Shown piece after piece: positions 37,472-45,978 of a DNA stretch of 64,000 nucleotides. The notes under the pieces were generated by a model. It worked only from the letters and a program-made list of their open reading frames with translations. It was not told where the DNA came from and did not search any database. The translations under genes and the position numbers were made by a program. Positions within the stretch are counted from its first letter, which is position 1. The number at the start of each line of letters is the position of its first letter. Origin of the DNA: Thalassospiraceae bacterium LMO-SO8 (GTDB lineage Bacteria; Pseudomonadota; Alphaproteobacteria; Rhodospirillales; Casp-alpha2); assembly GCA_031655335.1 (NCBI GenBank), contig CP134226.1, forward strand, positions 1,488,001-1,552,000, read 5' to 3'.

Positions 37472-38922
37472 GGCTTGCTCCGCGCCGCGGCGGCGCCGAC
37501 CACGGCCCCGACCGGGCCCTTGTGATATTGCGCGATGAAGCTGTCGCCCTGGGGGGCGGGCAGGTCGCGGGGCCCGGTCCAGCCGCCGGCCAGCGGCAGC
37601 CATGTGAAGCGCCCGCGCTTGCGGCCCAGGATCGCCAGCGCCGTCATCACCGGCCCGGTCACGGCGCGGTAGAGCGTCGGCCGCTTGGCGAGCGCCGCCC
37701 AGAGCCCGAGCGACCAGCGCGCCGCCGCCGAATTGCCCTTGCGCTTGAACTGCCGTTCGCGCCAGGCGCGCAGCATCCGGGGCAGGGGGATGCGCATGGG
37801 ACAGACGGTCTCGCACTTGCCGCACAGGGTCGAGGCATTGGGCAGGTCGCCCGCTTCGTGGATGCCGATCAGGCCCGGAATCAGCACCGCGCCCATGGGC
37901 CCGGAATAGACCCAGCCGTAGGCATGGCCGCCGATGGCGTGATAGACGGGGCAGTGGTTGAGGCAGGATCCGCAGCGGATGCAGCGGAGCATTTCCTGGA
38001 ACTCCGTGCCGACCAGCTCGGTCCGCCCGTTGTCCAAAAGGATGACGTGGTATTCGTCGGGCCCGTCGAGATCGGCCGGCCGCTTCGGCCCCGTGCAGAA
38101 GGTGGTGTAGACGGTGATGTCCTGGCCCGTGCCGGAGCGCGCCAGCACGCGCAGCACCGTCGCCGTGTCCTCCAACGTCGGGATGACCTTTTCCAGGCTG
38201 GCGATGACGATGTGCACGCGGGGCAGGGAATAGGTCAGGTCCGCGTTGCCTTCGTTGGTGACCAGCACGTTGGTCCCCGTTTCGGCGATCAGGAAGTTGG
38301 CCCCGGTCAGGCCGACGTCGGCGCCCAGGAATTTTTCGCGCAGCTCGTTGCGCGCTTCTTCCAGAAGGGATTTCGGGTCGTCCAGGTTGCGCGCCGGGTC
38401 CAGGTTGGTGTGCGCCTTGCGGAAGGTATCCTCGACCTGGTTTTTGTTCAGGTGCACGGCGGGCGCGATGATGTGCGACGGCGGCTCCTTGCGCAGCTGG
38501 ATGATGTATTCGCCGAGGTCTGTTTCGATCGGCGCCACGCCGTTTTCTTCCAGGAAATCGTTGATGGCGATTTCCTCGCCGATCATGGATTTCGATTTGG
38601 TCACCGTCTTGGCGCCGACGCTGCGGCAGATCTCGAGAATCTTTTCCCGCGCGTCCTGGCCCGTGCGGCACCAATGAACATGGCCGCCCGCTTCCTTGAC
38701 CCGGGATTCGTACTGTTCCAGGTAAAGATCGAGATGCGCCAGGGTATGGTCCTTGATCGCCTTGGCGGCGTCGCGCAATTGATCGAATTCGGGCAGGCGG
38801 TCGACGGCCTCGGCCCGGCGCAGCGGAAACCCTTCGCCCAGACGGGTCAGGGCCTGGGCCAGCTGGCCGTCGGCCATGGCCTCGCGGGCGTTTTCCTTGA
38901 AGCGGCGGGTCTGGCTTTCCAT
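37468..38922 (-). CDS. lutB: LutB iron-sulfur lactate dehydrogenase subunit
   Basis: A 484-residue protein combining an N-terminal LUD-like domain (KSKSMIGEEIAINDFLEENG, GANFLIAETGTNVLVTNEGN) with two [4Fe-4S] motifs, CIRCGSCLNHCPVY (about 313) and CGKCETVCPMRIPLP (about 365), and a C-terminal DUF3390-like tail. It carries electrons in lactate oxidation. Its ATG overlaps the lutA stop by one base (TGATG). Confidence 0.94.
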   Translation of the reverse strand: MESQTRRFKENAREAMADGQLAQALTRLGEGFPLRRAEAVDRLPEFDQLRDAAKAIKDHTLAHLDLYLEQYESRVKEAGGHVHWCRTGQDAREKILEICRSVGAKTVTKSKSMIGEEIAINDFLEENGVAPIETDLGEYIIQLRKEPPSHIIAPAVHLNKNQVEDTFRKAHTNLDPARNLDDPKSLLEEARNELREKFLGADVGLTGANFLIAETGTNVLVTNEGNADLTYSLPRVHIVIASLEKVIPTLEDTATVLRVLARSGTGQDITVYTTFCTGPKRPADLDGPDEYHVILLDNGRTELVGTEFQEMLRCIRCGSCLNHCPVYHAIGGHAYGWVYSGPMGAVLIPGLIGIHEAGDLPNASTLCGKCETVCPMRIPLPRMLRAWRERQFKRKGNSAAARWSLGLWAALAKRPTLYRAVTGPVMTALAILGRKRGRFTWLPLAGGWTGPRDLPAPQGDSFIAQYHKGPVGAVVGAAAARSKP

Positions 38923-39725
38923 CAGGCCGTGTCCTCGTCCGCTTCGCCGATGGCGGGCCGGTCCGTCATCCCGGCCAGGACCTCGGCGATGTGGCGGGCC
39001 TGAACGGACGCCCCCCGGCGCTTCAGCCGCCCGGCCATGTTCATCAGGCAGCCCAGGTCGCCGGCCAGCAGCAGGTCCGCCCCCGTGGCCAGGATGTCAT
39101 CGGCCTTGGCGTCGACCATCTTTTCGGAAATGTCCGGATACTTGACGCAGAACAGCCCGCCGAAACCGCAGCAGGTTTCCGGGATGTCGCCCTCGACCAG
39201 GGTCAGGCCGCCGACCTTGCCCAGCAGGGCGCGCGGCTGCGTCTTGATGCCGAGTTCGCGCAGGCCCGAGCAGCTGTCGTGATAGGTCGCCGTCGCGGTC
39301 AGGTCCGGCGGGCGGACGTCGGCCCGCATGACGTCGGCGAGGAAGGCGACCAGCTCGAACGTCTTGGCGGCGAGCGCCTCGGCCCGCGCCTTCCATCCCG
39401 CGTCGTCCTTGAACAGATTGGGATAGTGGTGGGAAATCATCCCGGCGCAGGAGCCGGAGGGGGCGACCACGTAATCGAAGCCCTCGAACACGGCGATCAC
39501 GTTCTTCGCGATGTCGCGGGCGTCCGGGCTGTCGCCGGAATTATAGGCCGGCTGGCCGCAGCAGGTCTGAGCCTCGGGCACGGACACGCGGCAGCCCGCG
39601 TCCTCCAGCAGCTTCACCGTGGCGAAGCCGACGCTGGGCCGCATCAGGTCAACCAGGCAGGTCGCGAACAGGCCGACATGCGGGGAAGCGGGCGGATTTG
39701 CCGGAATGGGGGAATGTTCGGTCAT
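38922..39725 (-). CDS. lutA: LutA/GlpC-type CCG-domain iron-sulfur subunit
   Basis: A 267-residue protein with two cysteine-rich CCG domains: AQTCCGQPAYNSGD in the first half and ETCCGFGGLFCVKYP in the second, plus the SGSCAGMI and YHDSCSGLREL motifs. These bind non-cubane or [4Fe-4S] clusters in heterodisulfide-reductase-like enzymes. It starts the lutABC unit 51 bp downstream of mltA. Confidence 0.94.
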   Translation of the reverse strand: MTEHSPIPANPPASPHVGLFATCLVDLMRPSVGFATVKLLEDAGCRVSVPEAQTCCGQPAYNSGDSPDARDIAKNVIAVFEGFDYVVAPSGSCAGMISHHYPNLFKDDAGWKARAEALAAKTFELVAFLADVMRADVRPPDLTATATYHDSCSGLRELGIKTQPRALLGKVGGLTLVEGDIPETCCGFGGLFCVKYPDISEKMVDAKADDILATGADLLLAGDLGCLMNMAGRLKRRGASVQARHIAEVLAGMTDRPAIGEADEDTA

Positions 39726-39776
39726 GATGGCCGCAGAATGCGGGCTTGGCCGCCGATTGACAAGGCCGAACGGCGG

Positions 39777-41000
39777 TTACTTGCGCGGCAGCAGCAGGTA
39801 GTACACGCCGCCTTCGTTCATCAGCCCGGCCCGGGCCTCGGCCTCGGCCCCGAAGCCCCAGAACAGATCGCCCCGTACGATACCCTTGATCGCCGAGCCC
39901 GTATCCTGGGCGACGACCATGCGGGTCAGGGGTTTTTCGTTCTTGGGATCGAGCGGGTCCGTGGTCACCAGCCAGAGCGGCAGGCCCAGCGGCACGTATT
40001 TGGGATCGACGGCGAGCGAGCGGCCGGCGGTCAACGGCACGCCCATCGCGCCCTTCACGACCTCGTCCTTTTCCACGCGGAAAAAGATGAAGGAGCGGTT
40101 TTTCAACATCAATTGTTCGGCGGCCAGCGGATTGGCGGTCATCCAGGCCCGCAGACTGGGCATGGTCACGTCTTCCACCTTCATCACGCCCTGGGCCACC
40201 AGTTCGCGGCCGATGGAGGAATAGCGGTGGCCGTTGCGGCCCGAGAAGGCGAGCCGGACATGGCTGCCGTCAGGCAGAAGGATGCGGCCCGAGCCCTGGA
40301 CGTGCAGGAAGAACAGATCGACCGCGCTGTCGACCCAGAGCAGTTCCAGCTGCCGGCCGCGCAAAGCACCCTCGAGAATTTCGCGGCGGTCGAAATAGGG
40401 CAGCAGGCGATCGTCGGCCAAACGCCCGGCCAGCTGTTCGCCCTTGCGGTCCGGGTCGAACATGCCGAGCTCGACCACCACGATGTCGCGCGGGCGGGCA
40501 TAGACCGGATAGCGATAGCGGGCCGTGGGCTGGAAACTGCCGCGCAGCAGGGGCTCATAGTAGCCCGTGAACTTGCCGTCCCGTTTCTGGCCGTCGCGCA
40601 CATGGAAGGGACGGAAGCTGCGTTCGATGAAGAATTGCAGTTGCGCCGTGCTTTTGGTGTTGAGGCCGCGGGCCTCGGCGCAGATTTTCGCGAGATCGCC
40701 CATCGTGCCGTGTTCGGGAAGATATCCGAGCGGCTGATCGGCGGGCTTGGCGGCGACCGCCGGGCAGGACGCCAGGAACGCCGCCAGCGCGTCGGACAAC
40801 ACGTCCGCGCGCCAGCCGGGCAGGGTCTTGAACTCGGCGGGCTCCAAAATCAGTTGCGGCGGGACTTCGGCCGGGGCCTGATAATCGCTGGCGGGCACGA
40901 TCTTCTGAATGGCGCCGCAGCCCGCGACGAGGCCGGAAGCGAAGACAGCCAGGGCGAGCGCCCAGACGGACGAGCGGCGATGGACGCGTGAGCCCCCCAT
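39777..41000 (-). CDS. mltA: Membrane-bound lytic murein transglycosylase A
   Basis: A 407-residue lipoprotein with lipobox LVAGC (C28). It has the MltA domain (GKFTGYYEPLLRGS, FFLHVQGSGRILLPDGS, RVAFSGRNGHRYSSIG-like) and a C-terminal 3D domain with three conserved aspartates (VVAQDTGSAIKG, RGDLFWG). It cleaves peptidoglycan to anhydromuropeptides, the substrate of AmpG, also encoded in this window. ATG 41000 was chosen to place the lipobox; a longer frame starts inside timA. Confidence 0.95.
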   Translation of the reverse strand: MGGSRVHRRSSVWALALAVFASGLVAGCGAIQKIVPASDYQAPAEVPPQLILEPAEFKTLPGWRADVLSDALAAFLASCPAVAAKPADQPLGYLPEHGTMGDLAKICAEARGLNTKSTAQLQFFIERSFRPFHVRDGQKRDGKFTGYYEPLLRGSFQPTARYRYPVYARPRDIVVVELGMFDPDRKGEQLAGRLADDRLLPYFDRREILEGALRGRQLELLWVDSAVDLFFLHVQGSGRILLPDGSHVRLAFSGRNGHRYSSIGRELVAQGVMKVEDVTMPSLRAWMTANPLAAEQLMLKNRSFIFFRVEKDEVVKGAMGVPLTAGRSLAVDPKYVPLGLPLWLVTTDPLDPKNEKPLTRMVVAQDTGSAIKGIVRGDLFWGFGAEAEARAGLMNEGGVYYLLLPRK

Positions 41001-41007
41001 CGCCTGC

Positions 41008-41703
41008 CTAGTCGGCGCTATGGGTCGCGACCAGAGCCCAGTTGGGGTCGCGGGCCTTGGTGTCGCGGGCAAAGGTCCAGAAATCGGTGACCGTGATGAC
41101 CTCGTTCGGGTTGCCTTCGGCGACCTGGCCTTCGGCGTCGCGGGTCACGTTGACCTGTTCGGTCACGAACTTGATGGTGATGTTGGCGATGCGGCCTTCC
41201 ATATAGGCCTCGACGATGTCCGCCGACTTGAAGCCGACCAGGGTGTCCTCGACCGTATGGCCGTGTTCCTCGCGGTCGCGGATCGCCGCCTCGAAATCGG
41301 CGAATACGCCGGGGTCCAGCAGGGTCTTCAGAGTCTTCACGTCCCCGGCGGCGAAGGCGTCCAGGATCATCTCGAAGGCGACGCGCGCACCGGCGAGGAA
41401 TTCGTCCGGCGCGAAATCGGGATCGGCGACCCGGATCTGCACCAGGCCGTTGTCGACCGTGCCTTCGGCGGCGAAGGCGCCGGGATCGGATTTGGATTGC
41501 GGCGAATCGTCGACCTTGCGTTCGGGCAGGGTGATGACCTTACCATCGGCGGCCTCCTCGGGCGGAACCGGCTTGAACGGATCGCGGTGGCCGCTGCCGT
41601 CGTTGCCGTCACGACGGCCCAGCACGCTGCGCAGGCGCAGCACGAAGAAGGCCGCGACCATGGCGATGAGAATGATGTCGATGAACTGGAATCCGCCGCC
41701 CAT
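41008..41703 (-). CDS. Tim44/TimA domain membrane protein
   Basis: A 231-residue protein with one N-terminal membrane anchor (about 7-24), a charged linker and a C-terminal Tim44-like domain (FLAGARVAFEMILDAFAAGD, LVGFKSADIVEAYMEGRIANITIKFV, TDFWTFARDTKARDPNWALVAT). The domain is the bacterial relative of the mitochondrial import factor Tim44. In Caulobacter TimA has been studied as such a homologue; its role in the bacterial membrane is unclear. It is divergent from fxsA and precedes mltA by seven bases. Confidence 0.9.
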   Translation of the reverse strand: MGGGFQFIDIILIAMVAAFFVLRLRSVLGRRDGNDGSGHRDPFKPVPPEEAADGKVITLPERKVDDSPQSKSDPGAFAAEGTVDNGLVQIRVADPDFAPDEFLAGARVAFEMILDAFAAGDVKTLKTLLDPGVFADFEAAIRDREEHGHTVEDTLVGFKSADIVEAYMEGRIANITIKFVTEQVNVTRDAEGQVAEGNPNEVITVTDFWTFARDTKARDPNWALVATHSAD

Positions 41704-41990
41704 TTGTGAATTCGGACCTTTTTGTTTTCGCCCCCGACGATGGGAGCTTTGGCGCCGAGGCGGCTGGCTGCGCCGCCGGCACCGTGGTTTAAGTTCGAAC
41801 GCGCCCTTTGCGCGCCAAGGTTAGCGGACGCCCGTGCCCAGGTCCAGCAAAGCTGCGGGCGGGCGGGCGCCGCATGTGGGGGGCGACCCCGCCGGCCCCG
41901 GCTGCTAAACTCAAGCCGCCGATGGGTCTTATGTGCCAAGTCTTTGCCCCAGGACCTTGAGATAGTCGTAATACAGGATAACTACAACCC
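41704..41990. other. Divergent intergenic region timA/fxsA
   Basis: 287 bp without a gene. It holds GC-rich sequence in the middle and an AT-richer tail before fxsA (from about 41935). It must carry promoters for both directions, but I could not assign convincing -35/-10 pairs. No tRNA or long repeat is seen. Confidence 0.6.
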
Positions 41991-42536
41991 GTGGCCCCAT
42001 TCATCCTGATCCTGTTCATCGCTGTCCCGATCGTCGAGATCGGCCTGTTCGTGCAGGTCGGCGGCGCGATCGGCCTGTGGCCGACCCTGGCCATCGTCAT
42101 TCTGACGGCGGTTCTGGGCACGGCGTTGCTGCGCCATCAGGGGCTCGACACCCTGCGCCGGGTGCAGGACAGCCTGGCCCAGGACCGGCTGCCCGTGGCC
42201 GAGATGTTCGACGGGCTTTGCCTGTTGATGGCCGGGGCGCTGCTGCTGACGCCCGGCTTCATGACCGATCTTTTCGGATTTCTGCTGTTCGTGCCGCCGT
42301 TTCGCGCCGCCGCCGCCCAGGCCATCGGGCGCTATGTCCTGAGCCACGGCCGCGTCCATGTCCAGACCATGAGCATGGGGCCCGGGGCCGCGCCGGGGCC
42401 AGGGCCGCGCCAAGGCCGGGGGCCGGGCAGCGGGCCGGTCATCGACGGCGACTTCGAAGAAGTCGCGCCGGAGACATCGGCCCTTGACGACCACAGCCCC
42501 CCAAAGGCCTCCGGCAAACCACCCGAAAACCGCTAA
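41991..42536 (+). CDS. fxsA: FxsA family inner-membrane protein
   Basis: A 181-residue protein with FILILFIAVPIVEIGLFVQVGGAIGLWPTLAIV at the N-terminus, a second hydrophobic pair with LLLTPGFMTDLFGFLLFVPPFR, and a Gly/Pro-rich cytoplasmic tail. In E. coli FxsA overproduction relieves F-plasmid exclusion of phage T7; its native role is unknown. The start is GTG 41991. The Caulobacter/Rhodospirillum-type order fxsA-secB next to timA is conserved. Confidence 0.9.
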   Translation: MAPFILILFIAVPIVEIGLFVQVGGAIGLWPTLAIVILTAVLGTALLRHQGLDTLRRVQDSLAQDRLPVAEMFDGLCLLMAGALLLTPGFMTDLFGFLLFVPPFRAAAAQAIGRYVLSHGRVHVQTMSMGPGAAPGPGPRQGRGPGSGPVIDGDFEEVAPETSALDDHSPPKASGKPPENR

Positions 42537-42623
42537 CCGGAACCTCCGCCCGGGCTGCCTTGGTAGTTGTTCCCGGCCCTGATCCATGGTAGCCAGCTAT
42601 CCGCCTTAAATACGGAGACGATC

Positions 42624-43127
42624 ATGAGCGACGACACGACGCCCGAGACAGATGCGGCCGCAATCAACAACCTCAAAGAAGGCGACCAGGTCCCCCTGGT
42701 AATCCATGGCCAGTACATTAAGGACCTGTCTTTCGAAATTCCCGGCGCGCCGCAGATTTTTCTCGAGGCACCCAAGGGCCAGCCCGAGGTTAATCTGAAC
42801 CTGGACGTGCAGGTCGAGGGCATCTCCGAGGACGTGTTCGAGGTCATTCTCGACATCAAGGCCGAAAGCAAGATCGCCGGTCAGGTCACTTATATCCTGG
42901 AATTAAAATACGCGGGCCTGTTCACCCTGCGCGTGCCGGAACAACACCGGGCGGCGGCGTTGTTCGTCGAATGCCCGCGTCTGATGTTCCCCTTCGCCCG
43001 CGCGATCATGGCCGACATCAGCCGTGACGGCGGATTCCAGCCGCTGGTCCTCGGCCTGATCGATTTCGCCGCCCTTTATCAGCAGAACATCGACAATCTG
43101 CAGAGCCAGGTCAAAGGCAGCGCCTAA
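42624..43127 (+). CDS. secB: Protein-export chaperone SecB
   Basis: A 167-residue SecB, which holds precursors unfolded and delivers them to SecA. Recognised by YIKDLSFEIPGAPQ, LELKYAGLFTL and CPRLMFPFARAIMADISRDGGFQPL. ATG 42624 has GGAG seven bases upstream; the longer frame from 42567 lacks homology. It converges on dnaQ. Confidence 0.98.
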   Translation: MSDDTTPETDAAAINNLKEGDQVPLVIHGQYIKDLSFEIPGAPQIFLEAPKGQPEVNLNLDVQVEGISEDVFEVILDIKAESKIAGQVTYILELKYAGLFTLRVPEQHRAAALFVECPRLMFPFARAIMADISRDGGFQPLVLGLIDFAALYQQNIDNLQSQVKGSA

Positions 43128-43155
43128 GCGCTGATTCGCCGCGGGCCCAACGCAT

Positions 43156-43821
43156 TCAGGCAACCCAGACGGGGTCTTTCAGCTTTTCCAGAAAGGCCCG
43201 ATGCGCCGCTTCTTCTTCCGGAAGCGGCGCGTGGGCGCGCGGCGGCCGGGCGACCCGTTCCACGGTAACGCCCTGGGTCCCCGCCTCGGCGGCAAGTTCC
43301 AGATCCGGCTGCCGCCCGCCGATCAATTCCAGATAGACCTCGGCCAGCAGGCGGGCGTCCAACAAGGCGCCGTGCAGGTCGCGGTGCGTGTTGTCGATCT
43401 GGAACCGCCGGCACAACGCATCCAGGCTGGCACCCGCACCGGGAAATTTCTTGCGCGCCATGGCGACCGTGTCGACGGCCTGATTCAAGGGAATCGACGG
43501 CCGCTTGAGGCGCGCCAGTTCCGCGTTGATGAACCCCATGTCGAAGGACGCGTTGTGAATCACCAGGGGCGCCGTGCCGACAAAGTCGATAAAGGCGTCG
43601 GCGATATCGGCGAACACGGGATGTTCGGCAAGGAATTCCACCGACAGGCCATGCACGTTGAAGGCCTCGATCGGCATGTCCCGTTCGGGATTGACGTATT
43701 GATGGTAAGTCCGCCCGCTGGCGACGTGGTTGATCAGCTCGACGCAGCCGATTTCAACGATGCGGTGACCGTTCAGCGGGTCCAGCCCCGTCGTTTCCGT
43801 ATCCAGCACCACTTCCCGCAT
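43156..43821 (-). CDS. dnaQ: DNA polymerase III epsilon (proofreading exonuclease) subunit
   Basis: A 221-residue DEDDh exonuclease: D7-x-E9 in DTETTG, VIHNASFDMGF in motif II, and HRDLHGALLDARLL in motif III. A C-terminal segment of about 45 residues provides the polymerase alpha contact. It is 22 bp downstream of coaE in the minus-strand run leading away from the origin. Confidence 0.97.
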   Translation of the reverse strand: MREVVLDTETTGLDPLNGHRIVEIGCVELINHVASGRTYHQYVNPERDMPIEAFNVHGLSVEFLAEHPVFADIADAFIDFVGTAPLVIHNASFDMGFINAELARLKRPSIPLNQAVDTVAMARKKFPGAGASLDALCRRFQIDNTHRDLHGALLDARLLAEVYLELIGGRQPDLELAAEAGTQGVTVERVARPPRAHAPLPEEEAAHRAFLEKLKDPVWVA

Positions 43822-43843
43822 GGGTCGCCTCCTTGAACTCAGG

Positions 43844-44467
43844 TCACCAATAAGAGGAGGGAGCCCAGACCCGTCCCTTGCATGTGCGCAGCAGTTTGAC
43901 GATCCGTTTGAGATCCATCAAGGCCGCATGTCGGCCGATCCCCGTGTTGACGGCGAAATCGGCGAGCCAGACCTTTTCCCGGGCCGGGACCTGGCGGGCC
44001 AGGATCGCCTCGAATTTTTTTTTCGTCATGCCGGGGCGGGCCAGCACGCGGCGGCGCTGCAGGGCGTCGCGGCAATGCACGACCAGCACGGCGTCGCAGC
44101 GCGCGTCGCCGCCGGTTTCGAACAGCAGGGGAATGTCGAGCACGACGAGCGGAACCCGACGCCGGGCACGGGCCGCAAGAAATTGTTTTTCCGAGCGCCG
44201 GACCAGGGGGTGGAGAATGCCTTCCAGGCGTTTGAGCGCCACGTCGTCGCCGAGCACCCTGGCCCCCAGGGCCTGACGATCCACGGCGCCGTTTTTCACC
44301 ACCCCCGGAAAAGCCGCGCCGACCGCCGCGACCGCAGCCCCCCCGGGGCCCATCAGGGCATGCACCGCGGCGTCCGCGTCGTGGACCGGCAGGCCCAGAC
44401 GCCGCAACTGCGCCGCCGCCGTGGACTTGCCCATGCCGATGGAGCCGGTGAGGCCGAGAATGAACAT
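43844..44467 (-). CDS. coaE: Dephospho-CoA kinase
   Basis: A 207-residue P-loop kinase for the last step of CoA synthesis; Walker A GSIGMGKS is at 8-15, with the substrate motif VHDADAAVHAL and IPLLFETG. An A9 run in the mRNA (44023-44015, three AAA lysine codons in MTKKKFE) is notable in this GC-rich genome. It is 14 bp downstream of aroE. Confidence 0.95.
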   Translation of the reverse strand: MFILGLTGSIGMGKSTAAAQLRRLGLPVHDADAAVHALMGPGGAAVAAVGAAFPGVVKNGAVDRQALGARVLGDDVALKRLEGILHPLVRRSEKQFLAARARRRVPLVVLDIPLLFETGGDARCDAVLVVHCRDALQRRRVLARPGMTKKKFEAILARQVPAREKVWLADFAVNTGIGRHAALMDLKRIVKLLRTCKGRVWAPSSYW

Positions 44468-44481
44468 CGGCCCCCGCCCGC

Positions 44482-45333
44482 TCAGCCCTGGCCCAGGTGG
44501 ACGAGGATGCGGGCGCGCAGGTCCGCCGTCACCCGGGGGGCCTGACCGAACCAGGCCTCGAACCCCGGCCGCGCCTGATGCAACAGCATGCCGAGCCCGT
44601 CGACCACCGGATTGCCGCGTGCCCGGGCGGCGGCCAGCAGACCCGTTTCCAGGGGGGCATAGACGATGTCGTTGACCAGCGCCGCCACCGGCAGGGCGTC
44701 CAGGGAAATCTCCAGCGGATCCTTGCCCGTCATGCCCAGGGTCGTCGTGTTGACCAGAAGGTTCGCCGCCGCGAGCACCGCCGCGCGGTCGTTCCAGTCA
44801 TGAACCGTGACCGGGCCGCCCAGGTCTTGGGCCATGCGGTCGGCGCGCGCGCGGGTGCGGTTGATCAGTTTGATCTCGGGCACGCCGGCGTCGGTCAAGG
44901 CGACCACCACGGCGCGGGCCGCGCCGCCGGCGCCCAGCACCACGGCGGGACCCGCGGCCGGATTCCAGCCGGGCGCGCCTTCTTTCAGATTTTCCAGGAA
45001 TCCGAAGCCGTCCGTGTTGGTGCCGGTCAATTTGCCGTCGGCGCCGACGATCACCGTGTTCACGGCACCGATGCGCCGCGCCAGGGCGTCGGCGTCATCG
45101 ACGGCGGCGAGGGCGGCTTCCTTATGAGGCACCGTCACGTTGACGCCGCGAAAACCCATCTTGGCCAGGGCTCTCAGAACCTCGGCGAAATTCTCGGGCG
45201 CCACCGCCAGCGGCACATAGGCGCCGTCGATCCCCAGGCCGTCCAACCAATGGCCGTGCAGCACCGGCGACAGGGAATGGCTTACGGGCCATCCCATCAC
45301 GCCTGCCAGTTTCGCCCGCCCGGTCATGGTCAT
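44482..45333 (-). CDS. aroE: Shikimate dehydrogenase (NADP+)
   Basis: A 283-residue enzyme for the fourth step of the shikimate pathway. The shikimate site is GWPVSHSLSPVLH and NVTVPHKEA (catalytic lysine) with GTNTDGFGF; the NADP loop is VLGAGGAARAVV with NRTRARA. Its gene follows maf. Confidence 0.97.
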   Translation of the reverse strand: MTMTGRAKLAGVMGWPVSHSLSPVLHGHWLDGLGIDGAYVPLAVAPENFAEVLRALAKMGFRGVNVTVPHKEAALAAVDDADALARRIGAVNTVIVGADGKLTGTNTDGFGFLENLKEGAPGWNPAAGPAVVLGAGGAARAVVVALTDAGVPEIKLINRTRARADRMAQDLGGPVTVHDWNDRAAVLAAANLLVNTTTLGMTGKDPLEISLDALPVAALVNDIVYAPLETGLLAAARARGNPVVDGLGMLLHQARPGFEAWFGQAPRVTADLRARILVHLGQG

Positions 45334-45354
45334 CGTCTTGGGTCCGTTCCGTCG

Positions 45355-45978
45355 TCAGCCGAGAAGCCCCGCCGCTGTTTCGCCCCGCCGGCGCAGTTCG
45401 CCGAGCAGGGCCAACAGCGGCAGGCCCAGGATGGTAAAATAGTCGCCTTCGATGCCCTCGAACAACTGCGCACCCAGGCCCTCCAGCTGATAAGCCCCGA
45501 CCGAGGTCAGAACCGCCGCGCCGGCGCGGTCCAGATAATCCGCGATGGCGTCCCCATCGAGGGGCCGCATGGTGAGGCGGGCGGAAGCATGATGACGCCA
45601 GATCACCTGACCGTCCCGCGCCAGGACGACGGCCGACACCAGGGTATGATCGCGGCCCGCGAGGCGTTCCAGGGTTCGCGCGGCGGCGGCCAGATCATCG
45701 GGCTTGCGCAGGCTGTCACCGTCCAGATCCAACATCTGGTCGGCGCCGATCACCAGGGCGCCCGGATGGCGCCCGGCGACCCGGGACGCCTTGGCGGCGG
45801 CCAAGGCCAGGGCGACATCGGGCGTGCTCATGCCGTTTTGGCGGCAATCCGCCTCGATTTCGGGTTCATCTACATCCGCCGGATCGACGGTAATGCCGAG
45901 GCCGGCCGCGCGCAGCATGTCGGCGCGCACGCGGCTGCCCGAGGCCAGGACCAGCCGGGTCCCGGGTTCTGCCGTCAC
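45355..45978 (-). CDS. maf: Maf family nucleotide pyrophosphatase
   Basis: A 207-residue Maf/HAM1-fold protein with LVLASGSRVRADML, VIGADQMLDLDG and GAYQLEGLGAQLFEGIEGDYFTILGLPL. Maf enzymes hydrolyse canonical or modified NTPs such as dTTP and m7GTP and affect division. The start overlaps the ppsR stop by four bases. Confidence 0.94.
   Translation of the reverse strand: MTAEPGTRLVLASGSRVRADMLRAAGLGITVDPADVDEPEIEADCRQNGMSTPDVALALAAAKASRVAGRHPGALVIGADQMLDLDGDSLRKPDDLAAAARTLERLAGRDHTLVSAVVLARDGQVIWRHHASARLTMRPLDGDAIADYLDRAGAAVLTSVGAYQLEGLGAQLFEGIEGDYFTILGLPLLALLGELRRRGETAAGLLG

Noticed and set aside
38991-40991. 666-codon plus-strand frame
   Set aside because: Runs antisense through lutA and mltA, both of which have clear active-site motifs.
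43839-44075. Alternative -1 frame product through the A9 run of coaE
   Set aside because: The in-frame coaE is complete with all motifs; the alternative frame is a Pro/Arg-rich shadow.
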